The notes under the pieces were generated by a model. That model was given only the letters and a program-made list of their open reading frames with translations, did no database searches and was not told the origin of the DNA. This document shows positions 8,105-17,571 of a stretch of DNA of 64,000 nucleotides, piece by piece. A program made the position numbers and the translations under genes. This stretch comes from Blastomonas ursincola (lineage in GTDB: Bacteria; Pseudomonadota; Alphaproteobacteria; Sphingomonadales; Sphingomonadaceae), in contig NZ_VDES01000003.1 in assembly GCF_013607875.1 (NCBI RefSeq), forward strand, positions 75,866-139,865, written 5' to 3'. Within the stretch, counting starts at the first letter, position 1. Every line of letters starts with the position of its first letter.

Positions 8105-9643
8105 TCAGGCTGGCTGCAAGGGTCGCTGGCCGATCGATGTGAAGCGGCGCGGGCCGAGATCGAGCCGCAGCGGGCCGACGCGCGGGCCGGGCGGGTTGCT
8201 CTCCTCGCCCAGCACGAACGACTGGGTGACCGCATAGCGCGTGCCATCGGGTCCGTCATAGCCGATCCAGATATGCACCAGCGGCACGAACAGCATGCGG
8301 CCCTGCATCGCGATCGGCTCGATCTGGCCGAGCGGCAGGCGGATCTGGCCCTCGCAGCGCTGGGTGCTGCCGGGTTCGATATCGGCGATCTTCTGCAGGT
8401 GCGGCAGCACGCTGTCTCCGCGCATCGGGTCGATCGTTGGCGGCATGCCCTTGCGCGCCTGAACGATCGCGCCGTGCAGCGCGATGTTGCTTACGGGCAT
8501 GTCGGACATGTTGGTGATGCCCAGATGATAGCGCGCGACCGCGTTCACCAGCGTTACGTCGATGCCGAGCGTCGTATAGTCGAGCAGCAGGCGCGGGACC
8601 ACCGGCGCCGGGGTTTCTCCGCCCAGCTGATGTCGCTGCGGCACGCCCGGAGCAGCGCCGAGCGAGGCCGACGCGCCACCGGCGGAATCGGCGAGCGCCG
8701 AATCGGGCAGGATCTCGTCCATGTCCTCCACTTCCGGCTCGGGCGGCGGAGCCATGACAGGCGCACGGGCAGGCGAGGGGGGCGGCGGCGGTGGCGTGGG
8801 GGCGGCAGTGCGCCAGCTTCCCGCCATCTGCGCAGCGTCGAATTTCAGGTCCGCTTGCGGCTGCAGCTGAGTTTGCGGCTGTGGCGCAGCGGGGCGTGGC
8901 GCGGGGGCAGGCGGCGCGGCCACCTTGGGCTGCTGGCGCAGCGGCGGGGTCGGCACTGTCTCGACCGGCTGCAGGTGCACTGGCGTGTCGGCAGCGACTG
9001 CGGGCTTTGGCTTGCGCGCGCGCAGGCCCATGAAAACCAGGCTCGCCAGCGCGACCAGGCCAGCGGCGGCCCACCACCAGATCGAGCCGGCATCTTCAAC
9101 CTCGGCAGGGTCGGTCTCGGGCGTGGTTGCCGGATCGGGCTCGGAAAGGCCCGGCAGTTCGGGCACGGGCAGAGCGTCGGTTGCAGGGAGCTCGGCGGCG
9201 GGAGCCTGAGCGGGCGTCTCGGCCGAGCTGACCGGCGTATCGGGCGCGGGCGAGGGGGCTGGCGTCGCGGCAGGCGCCTGCACGCGGGGCTGCGCTTGCT
9301 GCTGCTGCTGCGCCGCCGGGCGTGGGCTGGCGGGGCGTGGACGCGGCGTTTCCTGCGCGCGCGGGGTCTGTTGGCGCGGAGTCTGCTGGCGCGGAACCGG
9401 GGTCGGCGCGATCGTCGCCACCGGCGGACGCGGTGCGGGCTCGGCGGGTTCATCCGTCCGGCGCGGCGGGGTCGATTCGGCATCGACCGGACCTTGCACG
9501 TCGGATGGCGGCTGGGGGCTCGGCTGCGTCCCTGCCGGGAGCGAGAAGCTGCCAGGATTGTCCTGCGCCATGCCGGGCGCGCTCAGGCCGAGCAGGCCTG
9601 CTGCCAATAGCATCCCAATGATCTTGCGGCCGTCACCGTTCAT
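8105..9643 (-). CDS. Proline-rich single-pass membrane protein of unknown function
   Basis: A 512-residue protein. It begins with a signal-like segment (IIGMLLAAGLLGLSAPGMAQ), followed by a region of about 150 residues dominated by Pro, Ala and Gln. A transmembrane helix follows (WWWAAAGLVALASLVFMGL), then another proline-rich stretch. The last 180 or so residues form a folded-looking domain that mentions VSNIALHG, GSTQRCEGQIRLP and PLVHIWIGYDG; it resembles conserved uncharacterised sphingomonad proteins. The proline-rich part should span the periplasm, placing the C-terminal domain in the cytoplasm. I chose the ATG at 9643; the frame continues to 9685. Function unknown. Confidence 0.7.
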   Translation of the reverse strand: MNGDGRKIIGMLLAAGLLGLSAPGMAQDNPGSFSLPAGTQPSPQPPSDVQGPVDAESTPPRRTDEPAEPAPRPPVATIAPTPVPRQQTPRQQTPRAQETPRPRPASPRPAAQQQQQAQPRVQAPAATPAPSPAPDTPVSSAETPAQAPAAELPATDALPVPELPGLSEPDPATTPETDPAEVEDAGSIWWWAAAGLVALASLVFMGLRARKPKPAVAADTPVHLQPVETVPTPPLRQQPKVAAPPAPAPRPAAPQPQTQLQPQADLKFDAAQMAGSWRTAAPTPPPPPPSPARAPVMAPPPEPEVEDMDEILPDSALADSAGGASASLGAAPGVPQRHQLGGETPAPVVPRLLLDYTTLGIDVTLVNAVARYHLGITNMSDMPVSNIALHGAIVQARKGMPPTIDPMRGDSVLPHLQKIADIEPGSTQRCEGQIRLPLGQIEPIAMQGRMLFVPLVHIWIGYDGPDGTRYAVTQSFVLGEESNPPGPRVGPLRLDLGPRRFTSIGQRPLQPA

Positions 9644-9811
9644 GCCGACGAAATTCCCCGTATAGCTGATGCGGCCGGTGCGCATGCGACCGGTCCGACA
9701 AAAGGCTGACCATCCCCAGTTTGATCTGCCGCCACGCTCCTCGCGCGCTTAATCGGCGCTGAATGCGGGGCGGGAGATGACATCAGCCGTGTGCCGCATT
9801 AGATGAGGCGC

Positions 9812-10270
9812 ATGACTGATCAACCCCAAACACGCTTTCTGGGCAAAGACAGCCCGATGCCGACCTCTCCCGAAGAGGCGGTGCTGGACTATGTGCCCAA
9901 TCCCCGCCCCGGCAGACCGTATCTGGTGCGCTTCACCGCGCCCGAGTTCACCTCGCTCTGCCCGGTCACCGGCCAGCCCGATTTCGCGCACCTGGTCATC
10001 GACTATGCGCCCGACAAGGTGATGGTCGAATCCAAGTCGCTGAAACTGTTCCTGGGCAGCTTCCGCAACCACCAGGCGTTTCACGAGGACTGCACCGTCG
10101 GCATTGCCGAGCGCCTGTTCGAGGAGATGCAGCCGCACTGGCTGCGCATCGGCGGCTACTGGTATCCGCGCGGCGGCATTCCGATCGACGTGTTCTGGCA
10201 ATCGGGCGAACCGCCTGCGGGGCTGTGGCTGCCGCCGCAGGATGTTCCGGGCTATCGCGGGCGGGGTTAA
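9812..10270 (+). CDS. queF: NADPH-dependent 7-cyano-7-deazaguanine reductase (QueF)
   Basis: QueF reduces preQ0 to preQ1, the last free-base step before insertion of queuosine precursor into tRNA. The 152-residue length is that of the single-domain type. Visible residues are the covalent-catalysis Cys50 in [11 protein letters not shown], Asp57, the NADPH-binding ESKSLKL (73-79) and the HED at 91-93. The ATG at 9812 is preferred to the in-frame start three codons upstream. No other queuosine genes are nearby. Its end overlaps the end of the convergent phytase gene by four bases. Confidence 0.95.
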   Translation: MTDQPQTRFLGKDSPMPTSPEEAVLDYVPNPRPGRPYLVRFTAPEFTSLCPVTGQPDFAHLVIDYAPDKVMVESKSLKLFLGSFRNHQAFHEDCTVGIAERLFEEMQPHWLRIGGYWYPRGGIPIDVFWQSGEPPAGLWLPPQDVPGYRGRG

Positions 10271-11346
10271 AGACCGAGCGCGGCGAGGATCGCGGCCCAG
10301 CTCACCAGCTTGAAATTCTGCGTGCCGCCGCCATTGTCGCCGTCCTGCGCGATGAACAGCCCCTGCTCGAAACCGGGGCCGTAATCGCCGACCGCCAGTT
10401 CAATCCCGTCGGTCTCCGATGTCCCGTCGAGCGAGCCGCCGTTGATGCGGAAGCGGCCGACCAGTCTGCCCGTGGCCGTATCGAACACGGCATAGGCATT
10501 GTCACCCTGGCTCGAGGCGACGAGCAGGCTGCTCGCGCCGTCGCGGGTGGCGAGCGCGAGGCCCTCGACATCGGCGACCAGCTGCTTGTTGTCGGCGGCG
10601 GCGAACAGCACCGGCGCGGCCTGGGGGCGCGCGGGGTCGACCTTCCAGATGCCGACATCCTCTTCGCCGACATAGAGCGCGCCGGTGGCGGGATCGACCA
10701 CGCAGCCCTCGATCTGGGTCTTGAGCTTCCAGGTTGCGCCCGGCTCGTGCTCGACCTTTCCATTTTTGTGCGTGATCCGGATCTCGCGGACAGTGCCGTC
10801 CTTGATCGCAGCATAGGCGGTCATCGCATCGGGCGCGCCGACCATCGCGATGCGCGGGGCAGGGGCAACGCACACGCCATAGCCTTCGCCCGCACCGCTC
10901 GGCACGCTCGCCAGCGGCGACAGCGAACCGGTTGCAGGATCGAGCAGGAACAGCGCGAGCTTGGAATTGACCGGATCGGTCCGATCGCTGGCGATGACGA
11001 CGATGCCATGCTCGCCCGCGAACAGCGTCACGTTGTTATACCGCCCGGTGAGCGACGATCCGCGCACCTTGCCGTCCAAGCCATAGACATAGAGCCCGGC
11101 CTTCTTGTCGGTGCCGACGATCAGGCTGGCGGCGGGATTGGCCGGGTTGCGCCAGATTGCCGGATCGTCCGCCGCATCCGCATTGGCGGTGCCGACGGGG
11201 ACGGTCTCGACGGTCGCGGGCACGTCGATGGCGGGCAGCGCATTGGCAATTCGCACCTCGAGCGGGATTTCCTTGGGCGCGCAGGCGCTGGCCAGCAAGG
11301 CGAATAGGCTCACCCCGACCAGGGTGGCGGAAGAACGAGCGGCCAT
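10267..11346 (-). CDS. Beta-propeller 3-phytase, lipoprotein
   Basis: This 359-residue protein is a beta-propeller phytase, a calcium-dependent enzyme that removes phosphate from phytate. Family features are DDPAIW near the mature N-terminus, [22 protein letters not shown] and repeated acidic propeller segments such as [10 protein letters not shown]. The N-terminus has a lipoprotein signal ending LLASAC, so the enzyme is probably anchored in the outer or inner membrane facing outward. The ATG at 11346 has AAGGA before it; the frame runs on to 11466 without supporting signals. It is divergent from a TonB-dependent receptor, which suggests a joint role in phytate use. Confidence 0.88.
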   Translation of the reverse strand: MAARSSATLVGVSLFALLASACAPKEIPLEVRIANALPAIDVPATVETVPVGTANADAADDPAIWRNPANPAASLIVGTDKKAGLYVYGLDGKVRGSSLTGRYNNVTLFAGEHGIVVIASDRTDPVNSKLALFLLDPATGSLSPLASVPSGAGEGYGVCVAPAPRIAMVGAPDAMTAYAAIKDGTVREIRITHKNGKVEHEPGATWKLKTQIEGCVVDPATGALYVGEEDVGIWKVDPARPQAAPVLFAAADNKQLVADVEGLALATRDGASSLLVASSQGDNAYAVFDTATGRLVGRFRINGGSLDGTSETDGIELAVGDYGPGFEQGLFIAQDGDNGGGTQNFKLVSWAAILAALGL

Positions 11347-11413
11347 GACAGGAAATCCTTTTTCGAAGTCAAATTGCGGTCGAGGGCCGCTGCCACGTCG
11401 ATATGGCGCGTTG

Positions 11414-11431
11414 ATGACAGTTTTGTGCAAG
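11414..11431 (-). promoter_or_regulatory. Possible Pho box between phytase and TonB receptor
   Basis: Read on the minus strand, this 18-base site is CTTGCAC-AAAA-CTGTCAT. It matches the PhoB layout of two 7-base repeats separated by four A/T bases. The second repeat is perfect (CTGTCAT) and the first agrees at four of seven positions. It lies in the divergent promoter region of the phytase and receptor genes, where phosphate control would make sense. The match is visual only. Confidence 0.4.
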
Positions 11432-11534
11432 AAGTGACGCAAAACTGAAACCTGAATTTCATCCACCCGTCTTGGAGCGCTGTTAGCGGGCCCGGCAACG
11501 GCCGATGGTGTGCCGGTTGAGTCGGGGGCATTTC

Positions 11535-14288
11535 ATGAAAATTGTTACGGGTTGTCGCTCGCGCGCCGTGTCGCGCGCACGTTGCGCTCTGCTGGGCAGC
11601 ATTGCAGCGGTGGCGCTTTTTCCTTCGGTAGCACTGGCGCAGGACGCACAGGCGCAGCCGGAAGCCGAAAATACCGAGGGCGACATCATCGTGCGCGGCT
11701 CGCGCCCGATCGCCGAATCAGAAGCCGCCGCGCTGATCGTCCAGCGCAACTCGGATTCGCTGGTCAGCGTCGCGGCATCCGACGCGATCGGCCGTCTGCC
11801 CGATCAGAACATCGCTCAGGCTGCCGGGCGCCTTCCGGGCGTCGCAGTGCAGCGCGACCAGGGCCAGGCCCGCTACATCAGCCTGCGCGGAGCGCCGATC
11901 AACTGGACCACGCTCGCCATCGACGGCATCTCGATCGTCAGCCCCGAAGGCCGCGACACGCGCTATGACAGCCTTCCTTCAGCGCTCGCCTCGCAGATCA
12001 TCGTGCGCAAGGCGGTCACTCCGGACATGACTGGCGAGACCGTTGCCGGCCAGATCAACATCCGCACGCGCTCAGCCTTCGACTACAAGGGGCTCCATGC
12101 CCAGGCCAAGCTCGGCGGTGGCTATGTCGAACTCGGCAGCCGTCAGGAATATGAGGGGCAGCTGGTCCTCTCCGATCGTTGGAGCACCGGCATCGGCGAG
12201 ATCGGCGTGCTGCTTTCTGGCAGCTATTATCAGCGCGACATGGTCACCGACAATTTCGAGAACGACTGGGAACCGGTGGCGCAGGACGTGCAGCCTGGCA
12301 ATGCGAACCGCATCTGGGCGCGCGAGACCGAAAACAAGCTCTACCGGCTGACGCGCAAGAATTACAGCTATTCGGGCCGTCTCGACTGGGAGCCGGTGTC
12401 GGGCCAGCGCTTCTTCGTGCAGTCGATCTTCACGACCTTCACCGATGACGAAGCGCGCGACAACTATATCTTCGACCTCGACGACCGTCAGGGCGACCTG
12501 AACCGTCCGGCGACCTCGGCCTGCGCGATCGTCCCGAATGCCCAGCCGACCACCAGCGGCTATGCCGATGTCTGTATTGGCAACACGCCGCTGCTCGGAA
12601 CCGTCTATGGGATCGACATCAATCAGCGCGCCACGCTCCGCGCGTTCGAACAGTCGATCTTCACCACCACCATCGGCGGCGATCAGGAATTCGACAATGG
12701 CTGGAACCTCTCCTGGCGCGCCAACTATACCCGCGCCAAGGACGACCGCAGCGTCGTCGGCGAAGCGCGCTATGACAGCCCGAGCACGCGCAACCTGCGC
12801 CCGACGGTGAGCTATGACCTGCGTGATCGTGACTTCGCGCGCATCCGCCTGTTCCGCACCATCACCACGACCAACCCGACGACTTTCCGCGCGGGCGATG
12901 CCGTGGTGGACATCGATCAGTTCCAGCGCCCGCTGACCTCGCTGGTCTCGAATGACTTTGTCGACATCACCAAGGCCTATACCGGCAAGTTCGATGTCAC
13001 CAAGGAGCTCGACCTGTTCGGCGGCGAAGGCAAGCTGATGTTCGGCTTCCAGTTCGACCAGCGGACCAAGGAAGCCAATGAAATCCAGTATGCCGCGAAT
13101 ACGGCGCAGGCGACCGCGCTGGGCATCAGCACAACCTTTGCCGACCAGTCACTGAACATCCCGTTCAAGGGCGAGATCCCGCTGGGCTACAGCTTCCGCT
13201 ATTTCGACCTGGAAAAGATGCGCGCCAACGTCCGCGTGCTGCGCCAGAACCGCCCGGCGACCTTCCTCGCCAACAATTTCTACAATGTCCGCGAGCAGGT
13301 CTATGCGGGCTATTTCGCGGGTCGGGTCGGCTATGACTGGGGCAGCGTGCTCGCCGGCGCGCGTGTCGAGCATATCAAGAACCGTGGCAGTGCGTTTGCC
13401 AATGGCAATCTCAACCTGCCGGTGACGGTCGAGAATGACATCACCCTGGTTTATCCCAGCCTGCACGTGAATTACGATATGGCAGAAGACAAGAAGCTGC
13501 GCGTGTCGTTCAATACGGGTGCCGCGCGTCCGGACTACGACCAGTTGCGTCCCAACTTCACCTTTAACGACCAGAACCTGACGATCTCGGGCGGCAACCC
13601 GTTTGCAAAGCCTGAAAAGGCCTATGGCGTCGATGCCTATTTCGAATGGTACATCCAGCCTCAGGGCTATATTTCGGTCGGTGTCTTCTACAAGCGTATC
13701 GAGGACGTCCTGTTCGATCAGACCCGTACCTTCAATTCGGACGCGCTGGACAGCGGTGGCGTGGATCGCTCGCAATATCTGTTCACGACGATCGGCAATG
13801 GGGGCAAGGGCCATATCTTCGGTGCTGAAATTGCGGTGCAGACCCAGCTCGAGCCATATACCGAGGATCTCGGTCTGCCCGACTGGATGGGTGGTTTCGG
13901 TCTCAGCACCAACTTTACCTTCAACGACAGCAGCGCCACCACGCCGGATGGCGACAAGGTGCCGCTGCCCGGCACCTCGGACATCGTCTATAATCTGGGC
14001 GTCTATTACGAGAAATACGGGCTTTCGGTCCGCGCCAACTACCAGAAGCGTACCGACTGGCTTGATGGCCTGGGTTCGGTCGCGGATGGCGGTGATTTCT
14101 ACTGGACGACCGATGACGAGCTCGACGTTTCGGCGCGCTATGCAATCACGCCCAATGTCGAAGTCTATTTCGATGCCTCGAACCTGCTGAACCAGCCCGG
14201 ACGGCGATTCGTGCGCGATCGGCAGTTTACCATCGAGTGGGAGCGCTTCGGTCGCCGCTATACCGGCGGTGTTCGCGTTACCTTCTGA
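11535..14288 (+). CDS. TonB-dependent receptor paired with phytase
   Basis: A 917-residue outer-membrane receptor. It has a signal peptide ending SVALAQ, a TonB-box-like DIIVRGSRP, a plug domain (GRLPDQNIAQAAGRLPGV, with the conserved SLRG and NIRTRS), and a 22-strand-type barrel ending in the aromatic GGVRVTF. The plug resembles the TonB-Xanthomonas/Caulobacter receptor group. Import needs the TonB/ExbBD motor encoded at 40.8 kb. Its divergent neighbour is a phytase, so phytate or its breakdown products are the likely ligand, though this is inferred from context. The ATG at 11535 is preferred over 11505 because the signal peptide then starts with a normal basic n-region. Confidence 0.93.
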   Translation: MKIVTGCRSRAVSRARCALLGSIAAVALFPSVALAQDAQAQPEAENTEGDIIVRGSRPIAESEAAALIVQRNSDSLVSVAASDAIGRLPDQNIAQAAGRLPGVAVQRDQGQARYISLRGAPINWTTLAIDGISIVSPEGRDTRYDSLPSALASQIIVRKAVTPDMTGETVAGQINIRTRSAFDYKGLHAQAKLGGGYVELGSRQEYEGQLVLSDRWSTGIGEIGVLLSGSYYQRDMVTDNFENDWEPVAQDVQPGNANRIWARETENKLYRLTRKNYSYSGRLDWEPVSGQRFFVQSIFTTFTDDEARDNYIFDLDDRQGDLNRPATSACAIVPNAQPTTSGYADVCIGNTPLLGTVYGIDINQRATLRAFEQSIFTTTIGGDQEFDNGWNLSWRANYTRAKDDRSVVGEARYDSPSTRNLRPTVSYDLRDRDFARIRLFRTITTTNPTTFRAGDAVVDIDQFQRPLTSLVSNDFVDITKAYTGKFDVTKELDLFGGEGKLMFGFQFDQRTKEANEIQYAANTAQATALGISTTFADQSLNIPFKGEIPLGYSFRYFDLEKMRANVRVLRQNRPATFLANNFYNVREQVYAGYFAGRVGYDWGSVLAGARVEHIKNRGSAFANGNLNLPVTVENDITLVYPSLHVNYDMAEDKKLRVSFNTGAARPDYDQLRPNFTFNDQNLTISGGNPFAKPEKAYGVDAYFEWYIQPQGYISVGVFYKRIEDVLFDQTRTFNSDALDSGGVDRSQYLFTTIGNGGKGHIFGAEIAVQTQLEPYTEDLGLPDWMGGFGLSTNFTFNDSSATTPDGDKVPLPGTSDIVYNLGVYYEKYGLSVRANYQKRTDWLDGLGSVADGGDFYWTTDDELDVSARYAITPNVEVYFDASNLLNQPGRRFVRDRQFTIEWERFGRRYTGGVRVTF

Positions 14289-14300
14289 TTGCTCTGGAGC

Positions 14301-14332
14301 ATTGCCGGAGGCTCGCTGCAGCCTCCGGCAAT
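14301..14332 (+). terminator. Terminator after TonB receptor
   Basis: A perfect 13-base-pair stem, ATTGCCGGAGGCT with AGCCTCCGGCAAT, with a six-base loop. It begins 12 bases after the receptor stop codon. The T-run after it is weak. Confidence 0.65.
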
Positions 14333-14373
14333 TGCCGCTTTCGTAAACCTGCACAAATCGCTACATTGCGGCC

Positions 14374-14778
14374 ATGCCTGACTCCGCTGCCATCCGCCAT
14401 GACCATCCCATCAGCGTCGACGCGTCCGAGATCGACTTCATGGGGCATGTCAACAATGCCCATTATCTCAAATGGGTGCAGGATGCCGTCATCGCACACT
14501 GGCAGAATATCGCGCCGCCCCAGGCGGTGGCCGAGCATCTGTGGGTCGCGCTCAAGCACGAGATTACCTATCGCAAGCCTGCCTTTCTTGACGATCAGGT
14601 GATTGCGTCGGTGATGCTCGAAAAGGTGCACGGCGCGCGCGCCTTCTACGAGACGATCATTCGCCGCGGCGAGGATGTGCTCGCCGAGGTCAAGTCAAGC
14701 TGGTGCTGCCTTGATGCCGAAACGCTGCGCCCTGCGCGGCTGGCCGAGGATATCAAGCGGCGCTTCTTCGGCAGCTGA
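14374..14778 (+). CDS. Acyl-CoA thioesterase, 4HBT hotdog fold
   Basis: A 134-residue single hotdog-fold thioesterase that should hydrolyse acyl-CoA or aryl-CoA in the cytoplasm. The 4-hydroxybenzoyl-CoA thioesterase signature is present: the Asp nucleophile D21 in EIDFMGHVNNAHYLKW and the later ITYRKPAFLDD strand. Substrate cannot be told from sequence. A second, different member of the same family is encoded at 32011-32478. It is convergent with the DUF3667 gene, with three bases between the stops. Confidence 0.88.
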   Translation: MPDSAAIRHDHPISVDASEIDFMGHVNNAHYLKWVQDAVIAHWQNIAPPQAVAEHLWVALKHEITYRKPAFLDDQVIASVMLEKVHGARAFYETIIRRGEDVLAEVKSSWCCLDAETLRPARLAEDIKRRFFGS

Positions 14779-14781
14779 GCT

Positions 14782-15921
14782 TCAGCCGATCAGCCCCAGG
14801 TTGATCAGGATCGTCAGGAACAGCAGCACGACGATGCCGGTGCAATTCAATAGCAGGAACAGGCGGAAGACCGCGCCGATCCGCGATGTGCCATAGGCGT
14901 GGCGCAATTGCCGATACATGTGGAACGGCGCGTAGAACAGCGCGGCGGTGATGACCAAGCCGGGCACAATGTTGAACTTCCACGACAGCGTCACGACGAT
15001 GAACAGCAGCGACATGAACGCGATCGAATAGGTCGTGAACACCGCATGGTCGTAGAACCGATGCCCGCGCTTGCCGATAGTGGCGAGCCAGACGAACGGG
15101 ATCGATAGCGGGATCAGCAGCCAGGCGAACTTGTAGCCGTTCGACTGGATCTTGTAGAGCAGCAGCTCCGGGTTCTTCTTGGCCTTGGCTGCAACCTTGT
15201 TGATCCAGGCGTCGAAGGCAGGAAAGCCGGTATCGACATCGGTATTGAATTCAAACGGCACAGAGTCGGGAGCGCCCTTGTCCGACAGAAAGTCGGGATA
15301 GCGCGGCTTGCCCGTGGTGGCATAAGACAGCGCGTTGATCTCTCCCTTGAGGTCCGAAACTTCGGCCTCGAGTTCCTTGCGAGCGGCACTGTCGGCGGGC
15401 AGCGCGGCGAGCTGCTTGACCTTGGGAGCGAGCTCGCCTTCCAGCTTGAGCATCTCCCGCTGCATGCCCTCGCGCCAGCCGGTGACCTTGACGCCTTCCT
15501 TTTGTGCTTCGGCCCCCGCTTTCCCGGAGAAATCGGGCGAGCCGACATAGGAGAAGATCGCGAACATCAGGAAGATCGCGAACAGGAACAGCGCCATCGG
15601 GCTGATGAACTTCGCCCGCTCGCCATGGATATAGCGGCGGGTGAGGTGCCCCGGCTGCCAGGCGAGCAGCGGCAGCGTGTTCCAGAACTTGCCGTCGAAA
15701 TGCAGCACCCCGTGCAGGATGTCGTGCCAGAAGGCCGAGATCGAGCGATGCACATGCGCCGCCTGGCCGCACTGATGACAATGCGGTCCAGCGAGGAGCG
15801 TCCCGCAATTAAGGCATTTGCCATGGCCTTCGGCATGCGCCTCGCCGGCCTCGGGCTCGGCGACGCGCGCCCACATTCCGCCCTCGGCAATAGCGCCTGC
15901 CATTTCGAATTCGCCGCTCAT
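14782..15921 (-). CDS. DUF3667 zinc-ribbon membrane protein
   Basis: A membrane protein of about 379 residues. An N-terminal zinc ribbon (CLNCG...CHQCG) is followed by the family-typical ISAFWHDILHGVLHFDGKFWNTL and LTRRYIHGERAKFISP motifs, then a first transmembrane segment (MALFLFAIFLMFAIFSYVG). Next comes a charged alpha-helical, probably coiled-coil region (EGMQREMLKLEGEL onward to about 80 residues later), and three or four further membrane segments. Function of the family is unknown. The frame is open to 16035 but only with a TTG start; ATG codons at 15972 and 15921 are the real candidates. It is divergent from the fusion gene. Confidence 0.75.
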   Translation of the reverse strand: MSGEFEMAGAIAEGGMWARVAEPEAGEAHAEGHGKCLNCGTLLAGPHCHQCGQAAHVHRSISAFWHDILHGVLHFDGKFWNTLPLLAWQPGHLTRRYIHGERAKFISPMALFLFAIFLMFAIFSYVGSPDFSGKAGAEAQKEGVKVTGWREGMQREMLKLEGELAPKVKQLAALPADSAARKELEAEVSDLKGEINALSYATTGKPRYPDFLSDKGAPDSVPFEFNTDVDTGFPAFDAWINKVAAKAKKNPELLLYKIQSNGYKFAWLLIPLSIPFVWLATIGKRGHRFYDHAVFTTYSIAFMSLLFIVVTLSWKFNIVPGLVITAALFYAPFHMYRQLRHAYGTSRIGAVFRLFLLLNCTGIVVLLFLTILINLGLIG

Positions 15922-16058
15922 TGCCGTCGCTGCCCCGCCGCCCTGTGTCTCGGCTGCCAGTGTACTGGCCATGGCAAAACCGGCCAAGCAAATTGTCCCG
16001 ATCAGGCGCCGGACTTTTGCCGTTGCGCGGGGCAATCGCGTGCGGCTAGGGCAGGGGA

Positions 16059-17342
16059 ATGGCCCATTTCGATCCCAAGACCTATCGCAATGCGCTGGGG
16101 CAGTTTGCCACCGGCGTCACCATCGTCACCACCCGCGATGCCAATGGGGCGCCTGTCGGGGTGACGGCGAACAGCTTCAACTCGGTGTCGCTCGATCCGC
16201 CGCTGATCCTGTGGTCACTGGCCCGCTCGGCCCGGTCGATGGCAGCGTTCGAGCAGGCAGGCCAGTTCGCGGTGCACATCCTGGCGAGCGATCAGGACGA
16301 TCTTTCCAACCGCTTCGCCTCCCGGATCGAGGACAAGTTTGCCGGGCTCGATATCGGGGAGGAGGGGTTGCCCAACATCCAGGGCTGTTCGGCAAGGCTG
16401 ATCTGCAACACGCGGCATCTTTATGAAGGCGGCGATCATGTGATCATGGTCGGAGAGGTCGTCGATTACGAGAGCGAGGGCAAGCCGCCGTTGCTGTTCC
16501 ACGGCGGCGGCTATGCCGACCGGGTCGCCCGCACCGCAAGCGACACGCCGCCGCCCGTGCTCTATGCGGTCGAGGGCCGGATCGCGACGATCACGCTCAA
16601 CCGGCCCGAAACGCGCAATGCGCTGGCCGAAGAGGTGATCGCGGCGCTGGTATCCGCGCTGGAGGCCGCCGACGCCGATCCGGAGATCGACTGTGTCGTG
16701 CTCACCGGCGAGGGGCCGGGCTTCTGTTCGGGCGGCAATATTAAGCAGATCAAGGCGCTGACATCCGAGCAGCATATGAGCCCGATGCAGCTCGAGCATT
16801 GGTACAAGACGCAGATTCAGCGCATCCCGATGACGATGGAGCGGCTTTCGGTCCCGGTTATTGCGGCGATTCGCGGGCATGCCATCGGTGCCGGTTGCGA
16901 CCTTGCCTGCATGTGCGACATCCGTATCGCGGCGGAGGACGCGGTCTTTGCCGAGAGTTTCCTGCGGGTCGGCATCATCCCGGGCGATGGCGGTGCCTGG
17001 CTGCTGCCGCGGATCATCGGTCATGCCAAGGCGACGCAGATGATGCTGACCGGCGAATTCATCGATGCAGCCAAGGCCGAACACTATGGCCTGGTGTCCG
17101 AAGTGGTGCCGGGCGACGCGCTGATCGGGCGTGCCATGGAGCTTGCGAACATGGTCGCGCAATTCCCGCCTGCCGCGATTCGCAAGACCAAGCGATTGAT
17201 CAAGGATGCGCGTGACGTGACGCTCGCCGAGCATCTCGATCAGGCGGCGATCTGGCAAGGGGTGCTGCAGCAGATGGACGATCATCGCGAGGCGATCGAT
17301 GCCATCCTCGAAAAGCGCCCGCCGCGCTTCGAAGGCAAGTAA
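16059..17342 (+). CDS. Flavin reductase - crotonase fusion protein
   Basis: One uninterrupted frame of 427 residues joins two enzymes. Residues 1-155 are an FMN-binding split-barrel flavin reductase (GVTIVTT, GVTANSFNSVSLDPPL, LLFHGGGY). Residues 165-427 are an enoyl-CoA hydratase/isomerase-type crotonase (TLNRPETRNAL, the oxyanion loop FCSGGNI, GHAIGAGCDLA, GIIPGDGGAWLLPR). The link is only about ten residues. By alignment with rat enoyl-CoA hydratase, the two catalytic glutamates (E144 and E164) correspond here to Phe and Gln, so ordinary hydration is doubtful. A GTG at 16557 could restart the crotonase but has no ribosome-binding site. The partner oxygenase, if any, is not next to it. Confidence 0.88.
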   Translation: MAHFDPKTYRNALGQFATGVTIVTTRDANGAPVGVTANSFNSVSLDPPLILWSLARSARSMAAFEQAGQFAVHILASDQDDLSNRFASRIEDKFAGLDIGEEGLPNIQGCSARLICNTRHLYEGGDHVIMVGEVVDYESEGKPPLLFHGGGYADRVARTASDTPPPVLYAVEGRIATITLNRPETRNALAEEVIAALVSALEAADADPEIDCVVLTGEGPGFCSGGNIKQIKALTSEQHMSPMQLEHWYKTQIQRIPMTMERLSVPVIAAIRGHAIGAGCDLACMCDIRIAAEDAVFAESFLRVGIIPGDGGAWLLPRIIGHAKATQMMLTGEFIDAAKAEHYGLVSEVVPGDALIGRAMELANMVAQFPPAAIRKTKRLIKDARDVTLAEHLDQAAIWQGVLQQMDDHREAIDAILEKRPPRFEGK

Positions 17343-17507
17343 CGAACGACAACGCTGAATATTGCGGCCTGTGCGGCCACGAATTGCACAGCTCCGGCAT
17401 TAACCTTTTCGAATCGCCAGTCACCTTTGACTGACGATCGGCGGATGGTATCTGCACGACGATGCTGCGTTTCGTCGGTGCCGCTGGCGGCGTAGCCCGG
17501 CGATACG

Positions 17508-17538
17508 AAAAATGGCCCCGATCTTGCGATCGGGGCCA
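17508..17538 (-). terminator. Terminator of the microprotein gene
   Basis: A perfect 11-base-pair stem (TGGCCCCGATC with GATCGGGGCCA, loop GCAA on the minus strand), immediately followed on the minus strand by TTTTT. It starts 33 bases after the stop of the 23-residue frame and has no other minus-strand gene to serve. Confidence 0.85.
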
Positions 17539-17571
17539 CCTGATCGAAGTCCTTGAAAAGGAACCCCTAAA

